From Orthonyx spaldingii (taxonomy: Eukaryota > Chordata > Aves > Passeriformes > Orthonychidae), in assembly GCA_013397795.1 (NCBI GenBank), contig VZTJ01000764.1:124001-188000 (forward strand): 64,000 bases of DNA, in the 5' to 3' direction. The position numbers were made by a program, and so were the translations under genes. Of the stretch, positions 49,282-61,545 are shown piece by piece. Position 1 is the first letter of the stretch; each line of letters begins with the position of its first letter. The notes under the pieces were generated by a model. The model made no database searches. It saw nothing but the letters and a program-made list of their open reading frames with translations, and was not told the origin of the DNA.

Positions 49282-49295
49282 CCAGAAGATGGCAC
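49282..49295 (+). promoter_or_regulatory. CTCF-like motif
   Basis: CCAGAAGATGGCAC matches the CTCF core CCASYAGRKGGCR except for A at the Y position. It is a single site and binding is unknown. Confidence 0.35.
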
Positions 49296-49817
49296 AATGT
49301 AACTGCTGTATGAACCAGGACCATCAGCGAGCTCTAAACAACAGTGGAGAGTTGCTAAGAGGAGAGCTCAATGTCCAGGCATTTTCTAAGAGGTGTATGG
49401 TGGCTCTCAGGTGATGGTTTCTGCGTTGCTGGTCACTCATCTCTCCTCCTGGGGTCTTCTTGTGCTTCTGCAAATGCATCCAAGCCAGCGCTACACCAGC
49501 TCTTCCCTCTCCCCATGTGTTCGTGTGCATGCATGGGTGAGGATTTTGCACATTCATCCACGTGCCTGCATGATTTCCATGGGCTTACATCCCCTCCAGC
49601 CTGCCTGAGTCTGGCAAGCGTGCTGGACAGCCAGCAGCCCACCTGCTTAATGATCCCCACAGCCAATCTCAAACCCTCCAGCAGATGCATGTGAGACCCC
49701 AGGAGCTGATGTATGAGGGACCCTGGGCTGTCATCGCCGGCTCAGGCCCGTGGTCCCCGTGCTGCTGTGGTGCACACCTGGGCCTGCTGGCAGCCTGGGG
49801 TCCCAGCTGCTCCAGGG

Positions 49818-50096
49818 CTCCTCTCCTCTCCTCTCCTCTCCTCTCCTCTCCTCTCCACTCCTCTNNNNNNNNNNNNNNNNNNNNNNNNNNNNNNNNNNNN
49901 NNNNNNNNNNNNNNNNNNNNNNNNNNNNNNNNNNNNNNNNNNNNNNNNNNNNNNNNNNNNNNNNNNNNNNNNNNNNNNNNNNNNNNNNNNNNNNNNNNNN
50001 NNNNNNNNNNNNNNNNNNNNNNNNNNNNNNNNNNNNNNNNNNNNNNNNNNNNNNNNNNNNNNNNNNNNNNNNNCCTCTCCTCTCCTCTCCTCTCCT
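49818..50096. repeat. (CTCCT)n pentanucleotide microsatellite interrupted by an assembly gap
   Basis: A pure pyrimidine tract of CTCCT units runs from 49818 to 49864 with one CTCCA variant. It resumes at 50074-50096 on the far side of 209 Ns (49865-50073). The gap clearly lies inside the array, so the real length is unknown. Homopurine-homopyrimidine mirror repeats can form triplexes and often defeat sequencing. Confidence 0.95.
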
Positions 50097-51039
50097 GGGA
50101 CTTTCTGCCCGCATTCGCAGGACTCCTGTGGACTCCCAGCCTAGCTGTGGCCTCTACTTGGAACAAGACTTCCTGCCTTATTTTTGTACTGAAAGGGCTG
50201 GCAACGAACTTCAGGAGCCAGGGAATGGCTTGGGAACCTTGCTGAAAGGTGGTGAAGGAGACCCAGGCAATTCCACTGCCGTAGATAACTCCCTTGCTCG
50301 TGATAGTTCCCATGGCTGTGTCAGACAGCCCTCAGAAAGGCTGAAAGTCTGAAGTTTCTTTTACAAATGGGAAACTGAGGCTCATAACAAAACATGGGGC
50401 TGGGCATGCAGAAAAGGGATGCAGCCAGGAGCTGCAACCCTCCCTCTGTTCCTCGAGCAGCCTCGGCTGTGACCATAGGCAAATGTGTAACTGTCTTGTG
50501 GCAAACACAGCCACCCCTCTTGTGCCTCTGACCAAATTCTCGGGCACATTGTATTGCTTGAGCAGTTGGGACATGTAAAGCCCTCTGAGAGTCTTGAATG
50601 AACAGGCCCGTAGGAGTGCGAAGTGTTGTGGTGCTGAGGATGGATTATTTTAAAGGCAGGGCCCAATTAGTGGAGTTGATGATGATGGTCTGACAGGCAG
50701 TAGCTTAACAACAAATCCTAGAGAAAGCTACACCAGGGTGACTGAGTGAGCAAAGGCTCCTTTAGTTCCTTTTCTTTTAGATCAGTACTGACATCAAGGT
50801 TGCACTTTGTTATCACCACAAGAGACTTCGTCCAAGAAGTTTTGTGTCTGTCTTCAAGGACAGAACTGATGCCCAAGGTTTCTGATTGCCTCTGATACTT
50901 TAAATTTCATTTTTGCATCATACTCAAACACAAACCCTTTGCCTATCTAGTGAGATTCAAGTCCAAGAAAACTGGTGGCAAGAAAAGCTTAAAAAAATAT
51001 TAAAAATTACTTGCTTTCGTATTTTCTTGTGTTGGTGAA
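50097..51039. other. Non-coding stretch, possible MIR scrap
   Basis: Unique sequence. TTTTACAAATGGGAAACTGA at 50360-50379 followed by GGCTCA is what the antisense MIR core looks like. The similarity stops at once and a sense-like piece (TGTGACCATAGGCAAATG) lies nearby, so I do not call an element. Confidence 0.3.
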
Positions 51040-51240
51040 ATTTGCTTTTTGGTGTGCTTGATAATATTTGCATTAAATTATCCTCCTCTGAACAGAAATC
51101 GTTGGGATTAATTTAGATTTCAGGGCATAAATCCAAACTTAGAAGACTATAATAACGTGGCAGTTCTTTGCCATTGAATTACATGTTAAGTATCTTACAG
51201 TGGAACTGTAATTACATGCTCACTCCAAGCATTGACAAGT
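51040..51240. promoter_or_regulatory. Candidate conserved non-coding element (POU/homeodomain motifs)
   Basis: A unique AT-rich block with ATATTTGCATTAAATTATCC at about 51064 (octamer-like ATTTGCAT fused to a TAAATTA homeodomain site). GGGATTAATTTAG (bicoid/OTX-like GGGATTA) lies near 51105, then ATAACGTGG, GAATTACATG and TGTAATTACATG near 51175-51220. Support is motif clustering only. Confidence 0.28.
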
Positions 51241-54200
51241 AAACAGGATTATAACAGTCTCTGGAACCAATGTTTGCATGAATACTTCAAGAGAAAAGAG
51301 ATACTTGAGGACACATATGGGGTTTATTTTCTGGCTGAAAGCATATCATTGTTATTTATTATTCACACACTACTGCTGTACATGGCAGAACAGAGGCTGT
51401 GCAGCACTTACTAACTAAGAGGGAGAGATGGATAAAAAAAGAATAAATAAAAGTAAATCTTGGCATTTTCAATGCTTCCTTTAGCTATGAAGGGAAGGGA
51501 GGGATAATCAGACATGGACAGGAATTGAGGTGGCTCTGGAATGCACTGGGAGCACAATGGAGACATGCCTGCTCAGAGTCTGCACTGAGCCACACCAGCC
51601 TTCCAGTGATCACCAATACCCATCTTAGCAGGTCTCTGCAGAGCTTCTTACCTGTTTTTCCTTTTGCTCCCTACCTCTTCTGGATCTCAGAGACTTATTC
51701 CCATGTGAGGTCTTGCCAATAGCTTTTGATGCGGCCTCGGAAATCACATAACTCAGTTCCCATGGTATCAGATGTAGGGTGGGATGCTGCCTCTGATGGA
51801 GCTCAGATGGATATCCCAGCACCACAAGGAGAGCTCAGCAGCAGAGGAATAAACCACTCTTCTGTTGCTCACCCATAACTGAGACTTAGAGGCATTTATT
51901 TCTCCCTTTCTCTTTTGTCCTAATGCCACAGTGAGGAAGAGGAATGTTTAGCCAAGGGCAGTTCCTTATAACCTTGAATAACATGTTATTTCCTAGGCCA
52001 CCTTCAGGACAGACTGGGATGAAGAAATAAGCTCCTGGCAAAGCTGAGAAATGTTTGCAAAGCTTCTCTAAACACAATACAAACTGAAGTGAGTTGATGA
52101 GGACAAGTCAGGACAATGGGAGGGGAAGAGGAAGATGCTGGGAGTGCCATGTGCTCACGTAGGTATTTGGATCAGGCACTAGAAACCAAAGTGTCCCACA
52201 GTGTCTCTGTGAGATTGTCTGTCTCCAACAGGCTGAATGACAGCTCCAGGCCCAAATGCTCCTGAGCTGTGGAAGAGATTTGGACCCAGAGATCAATTCT
52301 GTAGCTGCAGCTCGTCTCTGACCAACACTCTGTCAGTCTTAGCCCATGTGCTCAGTTTGCTCTTTGTGCAAACTCTGCTTGTTAGGGGATGATGGTGTCA
52401 GCCACTTGCCCTACACCTACACCTTTCACACCATGTGTCCTGCACTCTGTGGTGGCATCTGGGGCTTCACGCAGGCATTCTCACTTCCAGCTCACAAGAG
52501 TGATGGCATGACTTGCTATAAATCAGGAGGCTGCATGTGATTGACATCTGAAGAGGCAGTGAGAGGAAAAAGGCTGGTATCTGGCTTACCCATGCTCTGT
52601 GCTGCAGTTTGGGTATACCCCGGGTGGCAAACTCTCCTCCAGTGAAAACCTGTGTTGTCCAGCTTACCCAAGTACATGGTTCACTCTTCTTATGCGTAGG
52701 GCTCAATTACTAAATGGCAAAAGAATGAAATACACATTTCCAGGCCTGTGGAGAACTGCTCTGCCAAAGTTCATTAATATAATCAACTACAACTCTGCCT
52801 TCAAAGGGACTTGTCAGAAACAGCACTGGTCTAATACTTTGAGCTTTGTGTCACTTCTTAGTGACCCACAAGGCTTTATTCAGATCCAATAAACATATTT
52901 TAACTATTAAGTCCCAGCACACCTGTGAGAGCTGTGCAAAAAGGAGCTACTAATAACTAAGATGTTCTTACACATGCCAGACTAAACTTCTTGGGTTGTC
53001 TCTTCAGAAGAGCATGGACCTGTGTTTAAGAAAAGTAATTCTACAAGGATATAAGTGCTAGCAATTATGCAGTTTTAACTATCTCTTCGATTTTGAATCT
53101 TTCCTGAAGTGGTGCCATGAGGACTCTTTCCTGCAGATGACTTTGGTGTCCATAACCCAAATCCCTCACCTCGGTGCTGGATCACACAACAGAGTCACAC
53201 TTACTCCACCTTGTTGGAAAATACAGCTGAGTTTAGGCACCTTGGATTATTCAGATTGATCATGCTGCTAATTCTGCTTGGCCTTGAAATGTATTCACTT
53301 CTTCCCTAATGCCTGGCCTGGATTTCTTTGTCTAAGGCTCAAGATGTCGTATTCCTTGAAGAATTCTTTTGGACTGTATCACTTTACAATATGTGGAATT
53401 TCTTCTCTCCATTTATCCACTTTAGGGGTGGTTGTGTCTGTTATCTGGGTATCTCAATTTATGGCCATATCAGGACTCCGAAATGTTCAAATGTTCTCAT
53501 CCTTTTCATATTAGCAAATGATTTATGAAGAAGACATTTAGGGCCTAGTTAGAAAAATGCCTGCATAAAACTGTATATTTTTTAGTCTTCCTGCACTTGT
53601 ACGTCTTTCAGCTGAAATGATGATCCCTATTCCCTTGTTAGCAGAGGAGAGGCAATACATCCATAAAGCTGAGCCAACATGTAACAATGTTGTATATTGT
53701 CAAAACTCTTCGTTAAAGCTCTGTCACCACAGTCACTGTAGAAATGAGGAAAAGAACTCCATTTTTGGCTCTCAGACTCACTGTCCCATTTTCCCATGGG
53801 AAGGACCCTCACACCTTTAAATTGCTGAGAATTTCCTCTGCAGCTGATGGGAAACAAATGTCCCTGAGTCACACACAATGTGCTTTTTCTGATGCCACTG
53901 CATGAAAATGTGGATGTCAGCTCTGAAATGCGACTCCACATATGCTTTACCCCACTTGGATATTTAATGCTCGTATGAGCAGTATGACAGTCGATTTTGA
54001 AATCTTTTCCCCTGCTCTCTGCAGGCCAGCCCAGGGCTGGAGGCAGACCAGGATCCACCATGGATTATACAGGAGTGAACACAGCCAGAGTCAGCCACTG
54101 GCTTGCAAACAAATGTTTTTTCTTATTTTGGTCCTGGTGAGGTGAGTGCCCTGTTTCTCTTGCAGTGCTCCTGGAGTACAAATTCCTGGTGAGCAGAGGG

Positions 54201-57200
54201 GGAACGCAGTGAGCTTTGTATCAGTAGCTTCTCAACTTTTTGCTGGGGGTAAAACTGCCTGTAAAAGAAGACAAATCAATTGACTTTACAGCTGAGCTGA
54301 TTGATGATGCCAGCTCACCATTCCCAAAGTTGGAATCTTCATGCTCAGGCTGCCAGGAAATATTGAATCCTCTCAGCCCTCTCTCCTGCCTTAGGACATT
54401 GTGCTGCTGACTTGGACAGAAGCTGCTGGCTACTCTTGTAGGATTCCCTGCGCTAGGAAAATCCCAATACTGCCTTCAGGTATCAAACATGCTTCTGGCT
54501 TTGCTAGAGAAGTGTGAAAGGAAAAGGGGAGGTGAAGTTGAGAACTCGACCTGCCAGTCTAGCTTGACCTGCAGGGCTGGCAGTGAGGAGAAAAAAAAAA
54601 ATATTTCTGCTGCTAAACTAATTTGATCTAGAATCAGTGAGAAACAACCTGGAGCTAACCCGACCTTCTCTACACTCATCATAGGAAACTTGTGCAGATC
54701 ATTCAAAAATTGAGTTTCTTCCCCAGCACAAGCTTGGCTGCTACAGGGAGCTTTCCTCCTTTTTTTTTTTTAGACTTCCTTTTTTTGGGTACTATTTCTA
54801 GTGTGGATTTGTGGATATCCCCAGAGCATCCTCTGCTCCCCTCTGGGTTTTGTTGGTTCTCTTTCTTGCAGAGACAAACACCCATGATCAGATTTTAGTG
54901 AGGGCATTATTTTGTCTTTTATTTAGCACGACCAGGAGTTATTCCATTATAGCCAGACTTGTCTATTTACTCTTTAAAGCATGTTCCTTTTATTTACTCC
55001 TCCAGAGCTGCCTGTTTAATCCAATCTCTTTTCCACTGAATTACACTAGCACAATAACACAGGCCAAACAGGTTCAGCCTGGGTCATGGGTGGCAGAGGA
55101 AGGGGCTATATTCTTGCCAGATAGTAACTCTTGTATTAAAAGAAAATTAGTATTTTCTGGGACTGGTGGGATTTGTAGCTAAAAAAGGGAGTTGCTGTTC
55201 CCAGTATTTGTAATGGTTTTGTAGCACCTATCCCTGTAAAAACTAAGCAAATGACCTGAAAATGAGAGTGGAGTCTGGCTCATTTTTGCAGGAAATCTGG
55301 GATTTGACAAAAGCTCTGGCAAGTGGGTAATGCCTGGTCAGTCAGATGCAGGACCTCGTGGAGCAGGCAGGCCCCAAAGCCCCACCAAAGCTCCACACCC
55401 AAACCCTGGCATGACATTAATCTATTTGAACTCACAGTTGTGTAGAATGTGGATAAAAGCACCCCAGTGAGCAGGCTGTGGAGTTCAGAGCCAGCACTGC
55501 AGTGGGTGCTGTGCCTTCTATCCTGACATCTCTCTTCCCACTGGCCTTGGGTTACAAACCGTGTGACAGCTGAGGACACCCTTTATGTATTTATGCCACC
55601 TTTTGCTCTCTCTCACTATTGCATTACATCTGCCTTGCCATGCAGGATTTTTATGTTCTTCATTATTCTTTTGGAGTAGTAGATTTTTTTTGTTCTTCAT
55701 TATTAACACTATATCTTAATAGCTCTCTTAAGTAAACAGACACCTGCACTTTGCAGAAACATGAGAAGATAAGTCCTCTGGCCCATGGAGGTTAAGTTCA
55801 TATTTATTTCTCTCATATATGATTTACTATCCAGCTGTTTTTCTCATGAGATACGTTGTCACCTTCTCACTGCCCTGTGCATATCTGCTGCTCACCAGGA
55901 CACCAGCCAGTCCTGCTCTGCTCCTGTTATTTTGGAAACCCGGAGCTGTGAGTTTCATAAAGGCTGGGTTAAGTAAGCAACAGATTTATCTTTGTCGAAA
56001 GATAAAAGTGTTTGGCAGCAAACGTTGGCAGCTCCTTGCATATTTCCAAGGCTCCTTAGCGTGCTCTCTGCTCTCCCCTTTGCTGGGGATGGCTGAGGGG
56101 GCTGCTGCCCAGTCCAAGGGGCAGCCTTGCATAATCCAGGCCTGAGCAGACTTGGTGTGGTTAATATTTAACCCTCCCTGTGCCTGGGGAGGGTGGGCCA
56201 GATGCTCCCCACCTAGTCTCTGGTGCATCATGCCTTGGTGGCTTTTGTATCCATCCTCCTTGGGCTGTGGGCAAGCGGGCAGCGCTCCCCAGGTCCATCA
56301 AGGTTTGTCCTTCTGGTGTGAGAGTCCTCCCCCCAGCCTTGCCCTGCACCTCCAGCTGCCCCAGTGGTGGTGTTGGATGAAGCCATGGGCACAACAGCAG
56401 GACAAGGAGAGTCTGGTGAACATTTGAGCAGCTGAAGGGCCAAGAAGTCCCCACTGAGCTCAGCATTTCCCCCATGGGAAGCTCATCTCCCATCAGGAAC
56501 AAAGCCATGGCTGAGCTGTTGTGGTGGTGTGGCAGCAAGGGCTGAGGGCCATCCACAAGCTTCAGGAAAACTGCATCTTCAAGAGGAATGTCCTAGACTG
56601 AAAGCTTTGAGGTGATGGATGCATCTTCCCTGCAAACCCTATTGCTGTGCCAGAGCAGCCCAGGCTGGATCTCTATTTGGGGGAATCAAGGAGAGTTTCT
56701 CAGACAAACCTTGGGCAAAACAAAGCTCCTGCCAGTCCAGGCAGGCTGGAACAAGATGCTCACTGGGGAGAAGGCAGCACAGCTCTCCCATTTCTCAGCA
56801 AGCATCCCATTCCAGTCTCTCCTATTGTTCCTATTTGCATACAGATAGAAATTTCCTATGAGGATCATTTCCGTATGGTTTTTACGCATGAGAGTAAACA
56901 AGACATAGCTGTTGACTGTATAGTTAACATATTTTTGGTGGTGTTCCCATCCAGAAAATGCAGCTGCATTATATTCCTGATAGAGTGGAACTAAAGTTCG
57001 GCTTCAGCAAGAATGTTAATAAATGAAAGACATTTCAAACAACACTGATTGAGGTAAAGTGTCAGTCCCTCTTCCCCCCACCCACATCCCCACAAGACTT
57101 TATTTTTTGCAGAGTTGCAAAAACTCTGACATCTGACCTGGAAATCAGCAAATTTCTGCTCCTGGTTACACTTGTATGAATCTGAAATGGCTTTATTGGT

Positions 57201-57681
57201 TTCAGGGGGTTTGTCTGGGCCAGCACCCCAGTCATGGAGAGCAGGGGCTGTGCTGCTGCTTTACTGCAGATTCGTCCTTCAGATATTTGGTTTCTCTTTG
57301 TTATCAAGACCCAGCCAGAAAGGGGGAGGTTGTGCTTGTACCACCTAAACTTAGTCAGTGCCCCTGACATGATGCATGTGGCTCTTGCCTAATCTCCCAT
57401 TGCTGACAATTAAAACACAAACATATAGTCATATTTTTGGATGAAACTGTACAAACATTTCAAAACAGTTTATGCATGCAGATTTGTATGTTATCAGAGA
57501 GCACCACACATGCACATGGAATTTATGGAAAATGTTGAGAGATTTGAAAGGAAATAGTTTGGGAAGCTGTCTTATTTTTTTGAACATAAATCCCCAAACA
57601 GTTTGCCTTAACATTCCTCACGTCTGTTCAGCAATTAATACTTGGCATTTCTGTTTTTCGTTCTGTCTGATGATCTTAAAC
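51241..57681. other. Non-coding stretch, no feature recognised
   Basis: About 6.4 kb without a recognised gene or interspersed repeat. Small open frames overlap on both strands. An A run (near 54590), a T run (near 54760) and a repeated 14-mer (TGTTCTTCATTATT, near 55653 and 55692) are the only low-complexity items. A possible homeodomain-motif patch lies at 57370-57490. Confidence 0.45.
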
Positions 57682-57729
57682 TTTTTTTTTTTTTTTTTTT
57701 TTTTTTTCAAANCTTTTTTTTTTTTTTTT
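57682..57729. repeat. Two adjacent poly-T runs separated by CAAANC
   Basis: 26 Ts (57682-57707), then CAAANC with an ambiguous base at 57712, then 16 Ts (57714-57729). The N and the abrupt restart suggest a polymerase-slippage or merge artefact, so the true tract length is uncertain. Confidence 0.85.
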
Positions 57730-59423
57730 GTTATTTTTCACAACTCTTCTTTCATGTTTGCTACATTTGTTTGCTAAACCCAGCATCAATGTGTACAAAT
57801 TTCCTTGAACAGGAAAGATGATGAGATATTTAAATGCAGAGGTCTATATTCAGTCTTCAGCTCAGTCTACCTGGACTCACATGAGTCTGTTGGTTTGATC
57901 AGGATTTTTTTCTCACTTAGAACAATTCCAATGGCTCCAGTGGGATTATTCTTGTTCTAGCCAGATGCAGAAGGAAAGCAAAATCAAATCCTTCATACAT
58001 CAGTGTCAGACTGACTCCAAGAAAGCAGTGTTGAGTGATAGAAAGGATAAGGGGCCTGAGGAAGGATGTGTTTATGGAGAACATTTGGAAACTTTAACTA
58101 CTTGTAGTTTGAACAACTGCAGAGTTAGGGAACTGTCTGCAAATATTTAAGAGTGGAAAGAAGTAACAGAGTGATGCAAAGGGGTATGAAAAAGAGGAAT
58201 GAGGTACAATTAACAAAAGGAGGAGTATAACACTTTTGAACAAATGGCAACCTAGTCTGCCATAAACTTTTTGTACCATATTCTTCATCTGAACAGGTGA
58301 GCACCTTCCAGGAGTGTGGAAATGGTGCTCAGATGTGGTTTATTCCTGTGATCATGGTGCAGTTGTTGGATAGAAGGGAAGCAGATATTGTTGGAGATGA
58401 AGTATCTTTTCTTAGCTCTATTGAGAGAAGTCAGAGAAAAAGCAGATGAGGCCTGGGCCCTCTGTGTCTAAAACCTTCTGTGTGTTCTTCCATCTAGATT
58501 GGTTGATTTAGACACCTTCCTTTTCCTTACCTTTCCTGCAAGGAATGAGATTTTTGCATGGATTGTAGTGTTTTATTATACTAGGACCTTCTTATATACA
58601 CTTTTGGAGCAGAGAAGGCTGTTTGAAGCTGTCACCCAGGGATTATTGGTCTGTACTTCGTGGTGCTGCTTTGGGATGCTCTGTTTCTCCTCCACAAGCG
58701 AGCTTTGTCTTTGGGAGGAAACTTCAGCCTAGCCTGGAGAGAGAAGTTTTCTTCTGCTGTCACCCATCTTGGAGACATGAGCTCAGCAGCTGAGTAGTGT
58801 GTCCTAGACACTGAGACCTTGACATTCATTTGGCAGCCGCTGGGAAAGCAGCGTGAGGGACTCACACTGCCAGCAACATGCATCCTCCTGGGCTGGGCTG
58901 GGCTGGGGTGGCATTCCCTAAGCACCTCTTGGGCTCTGCTCAGGGCTGTCACGTTTCCCTGGTGCCAGGGAGCGCTGACACAGCGTGCCTAACCTGGCCA
59001 AGAGAGATAGGCTCTCCTGGCCAACTGGGGATGGTGGAAATGATTTCCTGCAGATGCCGTCATGTGCAAATTTAGCACCAATGAGAAATCCAAGCACAGT
59101 GAGGCTGAGCAGTGTGTGCGACCTGTCCTTGGTGAAAGGGCTGGGAACTCTCTCCTGGTGGTGCTCCAGACCAACACAGAGACCACAAAGTACCAGTGGG
59201 ATTGTGCCTGTGAAAAGCCCTGAAAGCCCTGGGACAGTGGCCACAGGGAAGTGGGACCTCCCAGCATCCAAACCTCCAAGGTTTGGATAATAGGACATCT
59301 AACCCTGTTACCATCCTTTCTTCTCTGCCAGACATTGGCATTCATGCTTCATGTATAAAAGTGAACCATATGCATATGAGGAACCATTTGTTTCTTTGCA
59401 ACACCACTTATAGCAAAGCTAGT
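57730..59423. other. Non-coding stretch, no feature recognised
   Basis: Unique sequence. GGGCT is repeated a few times near 58891-58912. No gene, exon or repeat family is recognised. Confidence 0.5.
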
Positions 59424-59503
59424 CTAAGGGACTAAATGTATATTTACCATGAGAGAATGTACATTACTAAGGGAGTAAATGTATATTTACATGAGAGAAG
59501 ATA
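59424..59503 (+). repeat. 43-bp tandem duplication (two copies)
   Basis: CTAAGGGACTAAATGTATAT starting at 59424 recurs as CTAAGGGAGTAAATGTATAT at 59467. The downstream TTTACCATGAGAGAA / TTTACATGAGAGAA also matches, giving a 43-bp period. The copies differ by one substitution and a 1-bp indel in the overlap, so the duplication is probably recent or constrained. Confidence 0.9.
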
Positions 59504-59939
59504 TGACATCTCTTATTAAGAAAAAAAAATATAGATTTTTAATACTGTACCACCCTGTTTGATCTTTCCATCTGCCTGTACATCCCCTCTGAATATTACC
59601 TAGGTTATAGCTAGGTCTCAGTTACCACATATAGGGAAGACAGTGATTCTGCTCTCATAAAACATTGTTTTCTCTGAAAAATGCCATTTCAGCCTTAGCT
59701 ATGGACCCAAATGGAGCAGTGCAGTGACTCTGGCGTTGTGCAAATGGAAAAGTGCGTTTTGTGCTCCCTGTCTTCCCAGCTGTGACATTTTCTGCGCTGT
59801 CCTGCCACACACCAAATGCTTTATCAGAACTGATCCCCGCAGGGAAACCTGCCCTCTGCCCCATCAACCACGTCACTCCCACCTTTCCCTGCATCCAGAG
59901 CAAGCCCCTTTTCCAGGCATCCAGGAGGGATGCTCAGGT

Positions 59940-60240
59940 TGACCCCACAGTGGCCGCTCCCGCTGGGTAACCAGAGGAGGGCTGCACGGACGGGGTGGCA
60001 GGTGGAGGGAATGTGCTAATCCTGGCCATGCCCTTCCACCACCTTCACGTGCTCTGTCATCCGCCCTGGTGGCATGTCCTGGTGGATCCGTGCCACGGGG
60101 CCTCGTGCTCCTCCTGCAAGGCTCTGCTGCCAACCCAGGCTGCTTGGATCACCGCAGCCTCGTGGAGTGCCGGGTGTGTCACGGGGAATCCGGCTGCGTG
60201 GCTGCCACCTGCAGTTGGAAAAAAAATCACGGGAACAGGT
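59940..60240. promoter_or_regulatory. Small CpG-enriched segment about 2.5-3 kb upstream of the CpG island
   Basis: About 15 CpGs lie between 59950 and 60205, with high G+C and a CACGTG E-box at 60046-60051. All three forward frames are open over parts of it with no domain signature, and no donor or acceptor pair stands out. It could be a minor CpG island, an upstream promoter or enhancer of the gene to the right, or the residue of an old exon. Confidence 0.3.
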
Positions 60241-61434
60241 TAGGAATTACTGCTGTGTCTCCCGGGTCATCCGCAGGGGAAAAGAAAAGGCAAAGCAGTC
60301 AAGATGGAAGGGAGAAAATGCGGGAAAATGGAGTTCTGTGATAGTGGAGGTGAGCGGCTCCTGTGAGAAAAGAGGTAAAAAAGCTGGAAAAAGTCCAGTT
60401 TGTGGTTTTAGGGACATGAGGAAAGTTGTTCTGGGGATGAATGTTCACTAGACCATCACAGCTATGCAAAATTTGAAAAGCCATGGTCCAGAAACAGGGC
60501 TTTGGGGACAACTGGGATACAAATGGACTGTTAGGCTGCTTCTCAGGCCATGTGGAGACTCGTATTTCGTTGCTTAGCATTCGTTTTTGTTTGTCAGCTC
60601 CAGAAAGCTGTTTTCCCACAGCCTCGTCTCACGACCATGGGGTGCAGGAGCAAACTGGGGCTGTTGGCTTTCAGACTACTCAATCATCCTGCAAATTACA
60701 GCCAGCCCAGGAAAAAAACCACAGCTCTGCATGTTTCCTTTTTTAGGTAGAAGTGTTGGGAAAATAACATGAGATTTTGTTTCTGATAAACTAGGAGCTG
60801 TTTCAGGAGTATTAATTATTTTTCTTGTATCAATATTTTACATTTATTCTTCTGCTGTGGTATTGGGATTGAGATGGATGAAGTCTACAGCATGGTTTCA
60901 GACTTTCTTTTAGGCACTCACAAGCCCCTGAAAATAATTTAAAAATAGTGCTGACATTTTGAAGTCAGAAAGGTTTATTTTCCGGTTGTTTAAGCCTAGG
61001 GTATGGAAGCTGTGGGCTCCATTCCCTGCCCCATGTAATCCCTTTGCAACATCACTTGGAATCGGATTCTTTAAAAGCTTCTGGATGCCTAAGGATAGGG
61101 GCTTAAAGGGTATCTGAAGCTGTTGAGGCACCTAAATAATTTTTAACATCTTGTTTGTATGACCTCTGTAATCCTCCTTCTCCCAGAACTTCACACTGAT
61201 GAAAGGCTGCAGCAGAGATTTTGCTGCTTTATAGTTGTGTTGGGAGGAGAAATGCTCAGAGTCTGGGAGATGTTGGAGCCTCCACAGGTACACATGTGAT
61301 TTTCAATAAGGACATGAGGATGGAGGGAGTGGATCCATCAGGGGACTTTTATCCTCTATGTCCAACCTGAGACGGGTGCTTGGTGCTGGGCTTGGGCACA
61401 GCCTGGGTTTGAAGAAGGTCTTTTCTTTCGGAGC
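60241..61434. other. Non-coding stretch, no feature recognised
   Basis: Unique sequence with no recognised gene, repeat or strong motif cluster. Confidence 0.5.
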
Positions 61435-61545
61435 TGATTGAGGCCCAGAGAGGGCTCACCCAAATCCAGATAGTCTGAGACAAGACAGTCATGGTGTATC
61501 TGGGGTTTAAACCTTGGTTTCTGTGCATGACTCGAAAAACAAGAT
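61435..61545 (-). mobile_element. MIR-type SINE relic, antisense (diverged)
   Basis: Read antisense to MIR: TTGAGGCCCAGAGAGGGCTC corresponds to 'GAGGCTCAGAGAGGTTAAGT', then ACCCAAATCCAGATAGT to 'GCCCAAGGTCACACAGCTAGT'. GTATCTGGGGTTTAAACCTT then matches 'GAGCTGGGATTTGAACCCAGG', and GTTTCTGTGCATGACT the element's start side. The order of landmarks and spacing fit MIR, but divergence is high. Confidence 0.65.

Noticed and set aside
49669..50352. Open frames of 127-214 codons spanning the N gap
   Set aside because: They are open only because the gap has no sequence, and the flanks are a pentanucleotide repeat.
50358..50480. Possible third MIR copy (TTTTACAAATGGGAAACTGAGG-like core)
   Set aside because: Only about 25 bp match antisense MIR, and a nearby piece matches the opposite orientation. 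This is too short and contradictory to call.
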